This document shows, in pieces, positions 18,568 through 25,883 of a DNA stretch of 64,000 nucleotides (within the stretch, counting starts at the first letter, position 1; each line of letters starts with the position of its first letter). A model generated the notes under the pieces. That model saw only the letters and a program-made list of their open reading frames with translations, searched no databases and was not told the DNA's origin. Source of the stretch: Corynebacterium sp. MSK008 (lineage in GTDB: Bacteria; Actinomycetota; Actinomycetes; Mycobacteriales; Mycobacteriaceae); assembly GCF_030232585.1 (NCBI RefSeq), contig NZ_JASPJX010000006.1:102304-166303 (forward strand). The letters are read 5' to 3'. Position numbers and translations under genes: made by a program.

Positions 18568-18594
18568 TGAATATTTACAAGCCATCGTATATTA
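18568..18594. promoter_or_regulatory. AT-rich repeat before amino acid transporter, ARG-box-like
   Basis: TGAATATTT (18568-18576) and CGTATATTA (18586-18594) lie 18 bp apart just upstream of the lipoprotein gene, resembling the 19-bp-spaced TGAATAACT/TGCATAACT and CGCATAATT/TGAATAATT pairs before argC and argG. It could be an ArgR site or simply the AT-rich promoter. Confidence 0.35.
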
Positions 18595-18613
18595 CACCGG
18601 GGCGCACATGCGT

Positions 18614-18649
18614 ATCGACGGCCCCAAGGTCACCCCTGTGGCCGTCGAT
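18614..18649 (-). terminator. Hairpin downstream of the 18.7 kb secreted protein gene
   Basis: Perfect 10-bp arms ATCGACGGCC and GGCCGTCGAT flank a 16-base loop. It lies 16 bp past the stop of the minus-strand secreted protein gene, so it probably ends that transcript, although no T tract follows. Its right arm overlaps one copy of the dispersed 11-mer. Confidence 0.4.
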
Positions 18650-18665
18650 AAGCAAATGTTTTTGG

Positions 18666-19301
18666 CTACTGCTGCGCCATGCGGATACCGCGCATGACCA
18701 GCTCAACCACCGAGCCGATGACTAACATGCCGAGGAAGACAGGGATGAGCACCGAGGTGGCCTGGCTGGAGCCCGCCGAAGATTGCGCGAAATCGCCGGT
18801 GAAGAAACCGGAGGACATCATCGCCGAGCCCTGAGCCTCCTGCTTCCACAGCTCCACGGGGTTGGCGGTGTCCGGAACAGAGGAGTTGCGCGCCCACGCC
18901 TGGACGAAGTCTTTGCCGTCGCCCTCCTCCATGCCGTCGGTCCACTCCAGGAACATCTCCGAGGAGGAGACCTTCTTCAGGGGGTTCTTCTCCGGATCGA
19001 TGTAGAGCGGGTCATTCTCCGGATCCGGGTTCAGGCCTTCGAGCCCGGGCGACGGATCACCCGGCTTCCGCGGGCCCGTGTTTTCTTTCTCGTCGGTTGT
19101 GCTGGACGAGCTTCCCTCGCTGCTGGAGGAGTTGCTCTCCGAGAGCTTTTCAAACGCGTCCGCGGTGTTGCGGAGAACCTCGGCATCTTCGGTGGTGATG
19201 CCGGTGCCTGCCGGCTTCGTCTGCGAGGTGGCAGACGGCGCGTTCAGGCCTGCAAGGACGAGTGCTCCGGCGGTCACGCCGGCGATGAGAGACTTGCGCA
19301 T
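18666..19301 (-). CDS. Secreted, C-terminally membrane-anchored protein of unknown function
   Basis: An unrecognised 211-aa protein. ATG 19301 starts a clear signal peptide (MRKSLIAGVTAGALVLAGLN, cleavage near PSATS). A low-complexity Ser-rich stretch (about 55-75), a Pro/Asp/Asn-rich acidic region, and a short domain with MFLEWTDGMEEGDGKDFVQAW follow. Near the C-terminus is a membrane segment (VLIPVFLGMLVIGSVVELVM) ending in RGIRMAQQ. This predicts an envelope protein with its bulk outside the cell. No Shine-Dalgarno sequence is obvious. It lies 22 bp downstream of the MFS gene and may be cotranscribed with it. Confidence 0.7.
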   Translation of the reverse strand: MRKSLIAGVTAGALVLAGLNAPSATSQTKPAGTGITTEDAEVLRNTADAFEKLSESNSSSSEGSSSSTTDEKENTGPRKPGDPSPGLEGLNPDPENDPLYIDPEKNPLKKVSSSEMFLEWTDGMEEGDGKDFVQAWARNSSVPDTANPVELWKQEAQGSAMMSSGFFTGDFAQSSAGSSQATSVLIPVFLGMLVIGSVVELVMRGIRMAQQ

Positions 19302-19323
19302 GGGGCGTATCTTAACCAATCCG

Positions 19324-20535
19324 TTAGAGAATGCGATGCAGAGTCTTTCGACCTGCGAAGAGGATCAACAGCGAAACCACGAGCGAACCTGCGCCGAACC
19401 AGTACGGCACGCCTGCGCCCAGCGACGCGGCCAGCGGGCCGGATACAGCTGGCGCCACCGCGCCGCCGAGGAAGCGCATCCCCGAATAGCTCGACGACGC
19501 CACGTTGCGCGGCATCTCCGTCGCTTCCATGACGGCTTCAGTGAGCACGGTGTTGAAAACGCCACTGAAGAAACCCGCGAGAATGACCAGGACCACTACG
19601 ACGCCTAACCGGTGAGCGCCGAAGCCGAGGCCGGTGAGAACTGCACTGAAGCCGAGGAGCACGGTCACCACCACGGGAATCAGGCCGAAGGCGCGGGTCA
19701 GGCGAGGCGCGATGAACACCGAAGAGACGGCCAGCGCCAGGCCCCAACCGAAGAAGACGTAGCCCAGCTCAGTCGCGCCGAAGTTGCGCCCGCTTAGCGC
19801 GGCAGCTTCCTCGATGGGGTAGGGCGAGTAGGCGAGCAGGGTGAAAAACCCGAAGTTGTAGAAAAACGCCACCAAGCCGAGCGTGAGCAGGGCTGGGTCC
19901 TTGGCTGCTGCGAGCCCCGCCGTCAGCGCGACGGGCTCTGGTTTGCGCTCCGCCTTGGCCAGCAGCGTCGCAATCGCGATAAAGCCCGCCGCCATCAGCA
20001 CCGCAGTGCCGTAGAAGGGGGCGCGCCAGCTGATCTCGCCCAGCACGCCGCCGACGAGGGGGCCGATGGCCATACCGACGCCGATCGCGGCCTCGTACAG
20101 GATCACTGCCTGGCCCGCGTGCCCGGCCGCCGCGCCGACGATGGCGGCCAGCGCCGTCGAGATAAACAGCGCGTTGCCCAGGCCCCAGCCAGCGCGGAAC
20201 CCGATGATTGCGTCGACCGAACCCGCTGCACCAGACAGGGCAGAGAAGGCGACAATCAGGGCCAAACCGATCAAGAGCGTGGTCTTGACACCGATGCGCG
20301 AAGAGATGAACGCGCTGAAGAACATTGCCAGCGCGGTGATAAGCAGGTAGCTGGTAAACAGCAGCATCGTTTGCGTCGGGGAGGCGTCGAGCTCCCGGCT
20401 GATCGCGGGCAGGATCGGATCCACCAGCCCGATGCCCATGAACGACACCGCGCAGGCGAAGGCGAGAGCCCACACCGCTACCGGTTGTTTAAGGATGGAA
20501 TGGGATGCGGATTCTTCGTGCGGCGTGTCTGTCAC
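19324..20535 (-). CDS. Major facilitator superfamily transporter
   Basis: A 403-aa MFS protein with twelve hydrophobic segments. The N-terminal half has MGIGLVDPILPAISREL and the loop FISSRIGVKTTLLIG, an A-like motif; the central segment GPLVGGVLGEISWRAPF is motif C, typical of drug/H+ antiporters. It starts with GTG and overlaps the upstream MarR gene by 4 bp, so it is translated with its likely regulator. An efflux role with the MarR protein sensing the substrate is the natural reading; the substrate is unknown. Confidence 0.88.
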   Translation of the reverse strand: MTDTPHEESASHSILKQPVAVWALAFACAVSFMGIGLVDPILPAISRELDASPTQTMLLFTSYLLITALAMFFSAFISSRIGVKTTLLIGLALIVAFSALSGAAGSVDAIIGFRAGWGLGNALFISTALAAIVGAAAGHAGQAVILYEAAIGVGMAIGPLVGGVLGEISWRAPFYGTAVLMAAGFIAIATLLAKAERKPEPVALTAGLAAAKDPALLTLGLVAFFYNFGFFTLLAYSPYPIEEAAALSGRNFGATELGYVFFGWGLALAVSSVFIAPRLTRAFGLIPVVVTVLLGFSAVLTGLGFGAHRLGVVVVLVILAGFFSGVFNTVLTEAVMEATEMPRNVASSSYSGMRFLGGAVAPAVSGPLAASLGAGVPYWFGAGSLVVSLLILFAGRKTLHRIL

Positions 20536-20987
20536 GCGCGACCTCCTTTACGTTGTTTCAACTCTGCGGTCAGCTCCGGCAGAAGTTCCGCCGCGCGCTT
20601 GAGCGTCGCGATGTCCTCCGGCTTCAACGCCTCGAACACAGGGGCCACCGCCTCGGCTGCTGCTGCCCTGTAGCTGCGTAGAACCTCGCGGCCGGCGTCG
20701 GTGATGGTCAGCGCTGTCGCGCGAGCATCGTCGTCGGCGGTGTGTCTGGCGGCGTAGCCGTCGTCCACAAGCCGCTTCATGGCCTGGCTCATGGAGGGCT
20801 GGCGGATGCCTTCCCGTGCTGCAAGCTCTCCAATCCGGAGCCCCGGCTCGCGCTCGAGGGCCGCAAGCGCGCGCATGGACACGTTTGAAAGCTCCATGCC
20901 TGACGCCTGGTACGCGGCGCGTGTGAAATGGCTTCCGGCCGCGATGAGCTCAACTGCAAGTGTGGCGAGGTCCTCGTTGGAGTGCAT
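20532..20987 (-). CDS. MarR-family transcriptional regulator
   Basis: A 151-aa MarR regulator. The winged-helix core runs about 35-105 (SMRALAALEREPGLRIGELAAREGIRQPSMSQ in pieces, then the wing HTADDDARATALTITDAG), flanked by dimerisation helices. ATG 20987 gives MHSNEDLATLAVEL; the frame is open 17 codons upstream but that region carries the operator. It heads an operon with the MFS transporter, so it most likely represses both genes and is released by a transported compound. Confidence 0.9.
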   Translation of the reverse strand: MHSNEDLATLAVELIAAGSHFTRAAYQASGMELSNVSMRALAALEREPGLRIGELAAREGIRQPSMSQAMKRLVDDGYAARHTADDDARATALTITDAGREVLRSYRAAAAEAVAPVFEALKPEDIATLKRAAELLPELTAELKQRKGGRA

Positions 20988-20998
20988 AGGGGAACTAT

Positions 20999-21011
20999 AT
21001 AGGTTGCCTAT
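20999..21011. promoter_or_regulatory. Candidate MarR operator
   Basis: A 13-bp palindrome ATAGG-TTG-CCTAT lies 12 bp upstream of the MarR start codon, with a further CATAGG at the start codon. Size and position fit a MarR autoregulatory site. Confidence 0.55.
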
Positions 21012-21070
21012 GTATGGCAAAACCCCGCAGGCCAGCAAGGCGTGCGGGGTGTGCTCGTGGCGGGGAGGGG

Positions 21071-21577
21071 CTAGTCCTCGGCCTCTGCGTCGAGGCGGGT
21101 CTGGTCGCGCCGGCGGCGCTTCTTGCTGAATTCATGGCTGGTCACTCCGGCCACCACAGCGCCCACGACGGCACCGACGATTGCGCCGGTAGCGCCCGCG
21201 CTATCAAAGCTGCCGGAGGGGTCGAAGCCGCCAGTGACGATGAGTCCCACCAGCCAGACTGCGCACAATGCGAAGTAAGTGATGAGTACGCCACGGGGAG
21301 TATCACGCAGGCGGATGACTGGCGATGCGACATAGTTGCGCATCCACTGCGAGCTCGCCGCGCTGCTGATTATGGGAATGAGCAGCACGATGACCGACCA
21401 TAGGGACTGCTGGCCCGGAAGTACCCATGCGAGGATCGCGCCGACGAGCGCCATGCCGATCAGCGAGGTGTAAAAGCCCACCGAGTTGGCCTTGTGGTAC
21501 GTCGCGGCCTCGAACTCGTCGGTGGCAGTGCCGTCGACGTAATTGACGATGGAGTCTCCGAAATTCTTGAACATCAT
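21071..21577 (-). CDS. Four-TM membrane protein paired with XRE regulator
   Basis: A 168-aa protein with about four hydrophobic segments (around VGFYTSLIGMALVGAILAWVL, LWSVIVLLIPIISSAA, VLITYFALCAVWLVGLIV and GAIVGAVVGAVVAGV) and a basic C-terminal tail (KKRRRR). I recognise no specific family beyond small uncharacterised membrane proteins. It follows the XRE gene with an ATGA overlap; AAGGAGG is so close that the second Met (21574) is the likelier start. Such regulator-membrane pairs are found widely in Gram-positives with unknown function. Confidence 0.75.
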   Translation of the reverse strand: MMFKNFGDSIVNYVDGTATDEFEAATYHKANSVGFYTSLIGMALVGAILAWVLPGQQSLWSVIVLLIPIISSAASSQWMRNYVASPVIRLRDTPRGVLITYFALCAVWLVGLIVTGGFDPSGSFDSAGATGAIVGAVVGAVVAGVTSHEFSKKRRRRDQTRLDAEAED

Positions 21578-21783
21578 TCCTCCTTGGTTTGGCCAAAGAT
21601 TTCTTCAACTGACTTTTCAAACTGACGGCAGATGTCGAGCGCTAAGTAAACGGAAGGCGAGTAGTTGCCCCGCTCGATGTTGGCGATGGTCTGCCGGGAA
21701 ACACCGACGCGGTCAGCGAGCTCCTGTTGCGACAACTCGTGCCAGCGCCGCCATTTGCGAACTGTGTTGGTGTGATCGCCCAT
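21574..21783 (-). CDS. Small XRE-family HTH regulator
   Basis: A 69-aa protein that is almost only a Cro/cI-type helix-turn-helix: RKWRRWHELSQQELADRVGV then SRQTIANIERGNYSPSVYLAL. It resembles the YozG/YtfJ-type minimal regulators encoded beside membrane proteins. ATG 21783 is preferred over 21798 because GGAAGGAGG lies before it, between the two ATGs. The 15-bp palindrome at 21798-21812 overlaps the region just upstream and suggests autoregulation of this two-gene operon. Confidence 0.85.
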   Translation of the reverse strand: MGDHTNTVRKWRRWHELSQQELADRVGVSRQTIANIERGNYSPSVYLALDICRQFEKSVEEIFGQTKEE

Positions 21784-21797
21784 GTGGCCTCCTTCCA

Positions 21798-21812
21798 TTT
21801 ACAAAATGTAAA
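21798..21812. promoter_or_regulatory. Palindrome upstream of XRE gene, probable operator
   Basis: TTTACA-AAA-TGTAAA is a perfect 15-bp palindrome 14 bp before the start codon of the XRE regulator, in an AT-rich promoter stretch. It is the natural target for that regulator. Confidence 0.6.
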
Positions 21813-21901
21813 AAGGATATCTCGCGGTGTCAAGAGAACTTTACGCTCTGGTGATGAAACTTGATGATCGGGATGCTTAATCGCCCCGGTAGTCTCGGGG
21901 T

Positions 21902-22483
21902 GTGGCAGATACAAAGCAGACAAAAACCATCGGCGAGCACCATGTGGCTGCGGAGCTTGCACGTCGTGGTTGGGCGCCGGCCCTCACGCGAGATGGTTTG
22001 GAGCGGACGGACATCCTCGCGGTCTTCACTGCGCCAGAAAAGCGTCGCATGATTGAGGTGCAAGTGAAGACTGCTCGAGAGTCGGCTGCCGGACAGCCCA
22101 ATTGGCCTTTAGGGGCAAAAGCACAGGGGCCAAGTCAACATGAGCGGGAGTACTTCGTCTTTGTCGCTGTGCCAGATGACCTTGAATTGCCACCACGAAG
22201 CTTCGTGGTGCCCCGTTCCCACGTCGCCGCGGCTGCCTGGATTGAGCACATGGATTGGCTTACGGACCCCACCGCCGAAGCGGGGAAGAGAAATGCGCCC
22301 GTTGACCGCGCAAGGGTGAAATTAGCGACGTTTGAAGGCTACGAAAACCGGTGGGAGCTGCTCTTAGTTGATGAAGATGAGGCCCCGGTTTTATTACCAA
22401 GTCGATTTCATGATCTGGCGCAGGACAGACGTGTGGGGCTGCCACCACAGCACTCGTGGAATAAGAGGTTGCCCTGGTGGTGA
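21902..22483 (+). CDS. Hypothetical protein with PD-(D/E)XK-like motif
   Basis: A 193-aa cytoplasmic protein with GTG start; TAGTCT (21890-21895) six bases upstream indicates a leaderless mRNA. The N-terminal half has GEHHVAAELARRGWAPAL, then TDILAVF and IEVQVKTA. The helix with Glu, the Asp and the E-x-Q-V-K strand are arranged as in restriction-endonuclease-like nucleases, so a nucleic-acid role is possible. The C-terminal half (WELLLVDEDEAPVLLPSRF) is not recognised. It stands alone between the XRE pair and tRNA-Leu, with no methylase or helicase partner. Confidence 0.65.
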   Translation: MADTKQTKTIGEHHVAAELARRGWAPALTRDGLERTDILAVFTAPEKRRMIEVQVKTARESAAGQPNWPLGAKAQGPSQHEREYFVFVAVPDDLELPPRSFVVPRSHVAAAAWIEHMDWLTDPTAEAGKRNAPVDRARVKLATFEGYENRWELLLVDEDEAPVLLPSRFHDLAQDRRVGLPPQHSWNKRLPWW

Positions 22484-22594
22484 TGAAAAAACGAGGCAAC
22501 GCGCGCGACAGTGCTTCGTGAAAATCTAGTGGGTCTCAGAGGGGCTACGAAATTGAAAACTCGCTACCACCGCGGGAACCAGTCGCCACCAAAA

Positions 22595-22630
22595 CACCCC
22601 GCCACCAGCATTTATGCTGGTGACGGGGTG
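22595..22630 (-). terminator. Intrinsic terminator of tRNA-Leu
   Basis: A 16-bp stem CACCCCGCCACCAGCA / TGCTGGTGACGGGGTG (one G-T pair) with a four-base loop, followed on the minus strand by TTTT. It starts 12 bp past the 3' end of the tRNA gene. Confidence 0.85.
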
Positions 22631-22641
22631 TTACGAAATTG

Positions 22642-22715
22642 TGCCCCAGGTGAGACTCGAACTCACACTGGACGGGTTTTGAATCCGTTGCCTCTGCCAA
22701 TTGGGCTACTGGGGC
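22642..22715 (-). tRNA. tRNA-Leu(CAA)-like, short variable loop
   Basis: A 74-base cloverleaf on the minus strand. The acceptor is GCCCCAG/CTGGGGC with discriminator A, the D arm is GCC/GGC with AATTGGCAGA, the anticodon loop is TTCAAAA giving anticodon CAA, and the T arm is GTGAG TTCGAGT CTCAC. CCA is not encoded. The variable region is only five bases (CCAGT), unlike the long arm of normal tRNA-Leu, and base pair 31-39 is an A-C mismatch. A tRNA just upstream of polA also occurs in other actinobacteria. A strong terminator follows. Confidence 0.85.
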
Positions 22716-22813
22716 ATCGGGCGAAAGTTTATCCCAGTGCAGCCTCCGCCACGAAATCACCTCGCTAATGGGCGAGCCGGGCCATGTCGGGCAGCCCGCT
22801 AGACTGGCCAACC

Positions 22814-25471
22814 GTGAGCGATACACCCGAGAACACGAAGCGACTGTTGCTTATCGACGGCCACTCGATGGCCTTCCGCGCCTTCTACGCGCTGCCCGCG
22901 GAGAACTTCTCCACCTCCGGCGGCCAGCACACGAATGCGGTCTACGGGTTTTTATCCATGTTCGCCAACATCCTGGCGGACGAGAAGCCGACGCACGCCG
23001 CCGTCGCCTTCGACGTGGGCCGCAAGACGTTCCGCACCGAGCGTTTCCCGGAGTACAAGGCGCAGCGCGAGGCCGCGCCGCCGGAGTTCAAAGGCCAGGT
23101 GCCGATCATCGAGGACGTGCTGGGCGACCTCGGCATCACCACCTTGAGCAAGGAGAACTTCGAGGCGGACGACATCGTCGCCACGCTGGTGACCCAGGCC
23201 CGCGCCGAGGGTGACTTCGAGATCGTGCTGGTCAGCGGCGACCGCGACTACATCCAGCTTGTGGACGGCACCACCACGCTGATGTATCCCACCCGCGGCG
23301 TGTCCACCATGACCCGCTTTACGCCCGAGGAAGTGGAGAACAAGTACGGCCTCACTCCTGCGCAGTACCCGGATTTCGCGGCGTTGCGCGGCGACCCGTC
23401 GGACAACCTGCCCAGCGTGCCCAAGGTGGGGGAGAAGACCGCCACGAAGTGGATCTCGCAGTATGGTTCGCTGGAAGGGCTCATCGAAGGCGCCGACGAG
23501 CTCAAGGGCGTCGCCGCGAACAACTTCCGTGAGCGCATCGATCAGGTGCGCCTCAACCGCGAGCTGACCCAGATGGTCACCGACGTCGAGCTGCCCGTTG
23601 CCCCGAACGACCTGGAGCTCAAGCCCGCGGACGTCACCCAGGTGGCGGCGCGCTTCGACGACCTCGAGTTCGGCGTGAACCTGCGCGAGCGCGTTCTCGC
23701 CGCCGTGCCTACCGACGGCGCCGCGCCCGAGCCCGAAACCGTCGAACTCGAAGACGTCACCATCGACGACGAGCCGCTGGATGCCTGGCTCAAGCCACGT
23801 CAAGCCGACGGCCTTGCCGTCTACGTCTCGGGCAACGCTACTCCCGGGCAGGGGGATGTGGTGGCGCTGGCGATCGTCGATAAGCAACGGCACGGTGTAT
23901 CCAAACTCGCCGCGGACTTGAGCGCCGAGGAGGACGCCGCGCTCAAGCGCTGGTTGGAGTCGGACGCGCCGAAGTTCATGCACGAGGCGAAGGCGGCGTA
24001 CCACATGCTGCGCGGCCGGGGAATCGAGCTTGACGGCATCGCGCACGACAGCGCGATTGCCGCGTACCTGCTGCGCCCGGGCCAGCGCACCTACGCGCTA
24101 GAGGACATCTACCAGCGCCACCTGCAACGCCAGCTCAACGTCGGCTCGGATCAGATGAGCCTGCTCGGCGATACTGCGGACGTGGATGCGGCCGCTGCGA
24201 TCCTGGAGCTGTCCGCGGAGCTGACGAAGGAGCTGCGCGAGATCGACTCCTACGAGCTCTACGCGGACCTGGAGCTGCCGCTGGTCACCGTGCTTGCAGA
24301 AATGGAGCACACCGGCATCGCCGTGGATCTGGACGTGCTGGAGAACCAGCGCAAGGAACTCACACTGAAGGTGGAGCAGATTGAGCAGGAGGCACGCCAG
24401 CTTGTGGACGAGCCTTCGCTGAACCTGTCTTCCCCCAAGCAGCTGTCCGCAGTGCTCTTTGACAAGCTCGAGCTGCCGAAGACGAAGAAGACCAAGACCG
24501 GGTACTCAACCGCCGCCGGTGAGATCGAGGCGCTGGCGGAGAAGAACCCGCACCCGTTTTTGGACCACCTGCTGGCGCACCGCGAGCACCAGAAACTCAA
24601 GTCCACCATCGAAGGCCTGATTAAGACGGTGCAGCCGGATGAGCGCATCCACACCACGTTCAACCAGACCGTGGCGTCCACAGGCCGGCTCAGTTCCGCG
24701 GAGCCGAACCTGCAGAACATCCCGGTGCGCACCGAGGCGGGCCGCGCCATCCGATCCGCGTTTGTGGTGGGCGAAGGCTACGAGTGTCTGCTCACCGCGG
24801 ACTACTCGCAGATTGAGATGCGCGTGATGGCGCACCTGAGCCAGGACGAGGGCCTGATCGAGGCGTACAGGGCGGGCGAGGACCTGCACAACTTTGTCGG
24901 CTCGCGCGTGTTCGACGTGCCCATCGACCAGGTCACCCCGGAGCTGCGCCGCCGCGTCAAGGCAATGTCCTACGGCCTGGTCTACGGCTTGAGCGCCTAC
25001 GGGTTGTCCAACCAGCTGTCCATCTCTGCCGGCGAGGCGAAGGACATCATGGCCAGCTACTTCGAGCGCTTCGGCGGTGTGAAGCGCTACCTGGATGAGG
25101 TGGTGGAGCAGGCGCGTCGCGACGGCTACACGTCCACCGTGTTCGGCCGCCGCCGCTACCTGCCGGAGCTCAACAGCGACAACCGGGTCGCGCGCGAGAA
25201 CGCCGAGCGTGCCGCGTTGAACGCGCCGATCCAGGGCACCGCCGCCGACATCATCAAGGTGGCTATGCTGCGCGTGGGCGCGGCGCTGGAGGGGAAGCGA
25301 TCCCGCGTGCTGCTCCAAGTCCACGACGAGCTTGTTGTCGAGGTCGCCCCGGGCGAGCTGGACGAGGTCCGCGGAATTGTGGAGCGCGAGATGGACGGTT
25401 CCATCGAGCTGCTCGTCCCGCTGGAGGTCTCCGCGGGCACGGGCGCCAACTGGGACGCGGCCGCGCACTAA
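22814..25471 (+). CDS. polA: DNA polymerase I
   Basis: Pol I, 885 aa, for gap filling, Okazaki-fragment processing and excision repair. It has an N-terminal 5'-3' exonuclease domain (about 1-300; LLIDGHSMAFRAFYAL, GDRDYIQLV, KVGEKTA) and a middle 3'-5' exonuclease-like domain lacking obvious DxE residues (about 320-490). The polymerase domain is C-terminal (about 500-885; SAEPNLQNIPVRTE, DYSQIEMRVMAHL, QVHDELVVE). GTG 22814 follows TAGACT (22800-22805) by eight bases, so the mRNA is probably leaderless; an in-frame upstream start at 22784 is less likely. Confidence 0.96.
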   Translation: MSDTPENTKRLLLIDGHSMAFRAFYALPAENFSTSGGQHTNAVYGFLSMFANILADEKPTHAAVAFDVGRKTFRTERFPEYKAQREAAPPEFKGQVPIIEDVLGDLGITTLSKENFEADDIVATLVTQARAEGDFEIVLVSGDRDYIQLVDGTTTLMYPTRGVSTMTRFTPEEVENKYGLTPAQYPDFAALRGDPSDNLPSVPKVGEKTATKWISQYGSLEGLIEGADELKGVAANNFRERIDQVRLNRELTQMVTDVELPVAPNDLELKPADVTQVAARFDDLEFGVNLRERVLAAVPTDGAAPEPETVELEDVTIDDEPLDAWLKPRQADGLAVYVSGNATPGQGDVVALAIVDKQRHGVSKLAADLSAEEDAALKRWLESDAPKFMHEAKAAYHMLRGRGIELDGIAHDSAIAAYLLRPGQRTYALEDIYQRHLQRQLNVGSDQMSLLGDTADVDAAAAILELSAELTKELREIDSYELYADLELPLVTVLAEMEHTGIAVDLDVLENQRKELTLKVEQIEQEARQLVDEPSLNLSSPKQLSAVLFDKLELPKTKKTKTGYSTAAGEIEALAEKNPHPFLDHLLAHREHQKLKSTIEGLIKTVQPDERIHTTFNQTVASTGRLSSAEPNLQNIPVRTEAGRAIRSAFVVGEGYECLLTADYSQIEMRVMAHLSQDEGLIEAYRAGEDLHNFVGSRVFDVPIDQVTPELRRRVKAMSYGLVYGLSAYGLSNQLSISAGEAKDIMASYFERFGGVKRYLDEVVEQARRDGYTSTVFGRRRYLPELNSDNRVARENAERAALNAPIQGTAADIIKVAMLRVGAALEGKRSRVLLQVHDELVVEVAPGELDEVRGIVEREMDGSIELLVPLEVSAGTGANWDAAAH

Positions 25472-25494
25472 AAATTCAGCTCCGGTAACGCCAA

Positions 25495-25527
25495 GGCGGG
25501 TAGGAACGCTATCGGTTCCTACCCGCC
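25495..25527. terminator. Hairpin after polA
   Basis: A perfect 13-bp stem GGCGGGTAGGAAC / GTTCCTACCCGCC with a 7-base loop, 24 bp past the polA stop. Only TT follows on minus and TCG on +, so it may depend on the stem alone. It may serve polA or mark the 3' end of a minus-strand RNA. Confidence 0.65.
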
Positions 25528-25536
25528 TCGCGCACG

Positions 25537-25745
25537 GCACCCCTCCCACGGCCGTGATCCCCCATGGAGCCTCCCCCAGCAGCTCCCCATATGTATTCAG
25601 TTGTGAACCTCCCCTTGGGGGAAGGGGCCACCGGGGATGGCCGTGACCGGGCTGGGGCTTAGATTTCACCCCTGGCCAGGTCGTCCCTCGAAAGCCAAGT
25701 ACGACCTTACCGGCAGATAAGGGAACACTCAACGGTTCCACAGGA
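25537..25745. ncRNA. Candidate structured non-coding RNA
   Basis: No coding frame is evident, but the region is GC-rich and folds well on paper. CACGGCC and ATCCCC (25547-25564) pair with GGGGAT and GGCCGTG (25633-25646), with the helix extended by C-runs against GGG and GGGG near 25650-25657. Inside are GGAGC/GCTCC with a C-rich loop and a CCCC/GGGG hairpin. Further along are AGGTCGT/ACGACCT (about 25679-25707) and GGAAC/GTTCC (about 25722-25738). Strand and family are not known; it does not look like tmRNA, RNase P or SRP RNA. It sits between convergent genes with terminators on both sides. Confidence 0.35.
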
Positions 25746-25815
25746 TCTACTCAGTATCGAACGTCCGGTGAACTTGAGCAACTGAATAGTTGGACGCCTG
25801 GCCAGCAATAAAACG

Positions 25816-25854
25816 CGCCCGGTTACGCGCACTTTACCTTTGCGTAACCGGGCG
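25816..25854 (-). terminator. Intrinsic terminator of the YkvI-like gene
   Basis: A 13-bp stem CGCCCGGTTACGC / GCGTAACCGGGCG with a 13-base loop, followed on the minus strand by CGTTTTATT and on + by TTTC. It lies 30 bp past the stop of the minus-strand transporter gene and may work from both sides. Confidence 0.75.
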
Positions 25855-25883
25855 TTTCGCCCCCGAAAAGTACCCCCGTGGTG

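Noticed and set aside
22642..22715. tRNA pseudogene
   Set aside because: Acceptor, D and T stems are intact and a strong terminator follows directly, so it looks expressed despite its odd variable loop.
25528..25660. 6C RNA in the gap after polA
   Set aside because: C-rich hairpin loops are present, but the runs have five C at most and the two-hairpin-plus-terminator order of 6C RNA is not clear.
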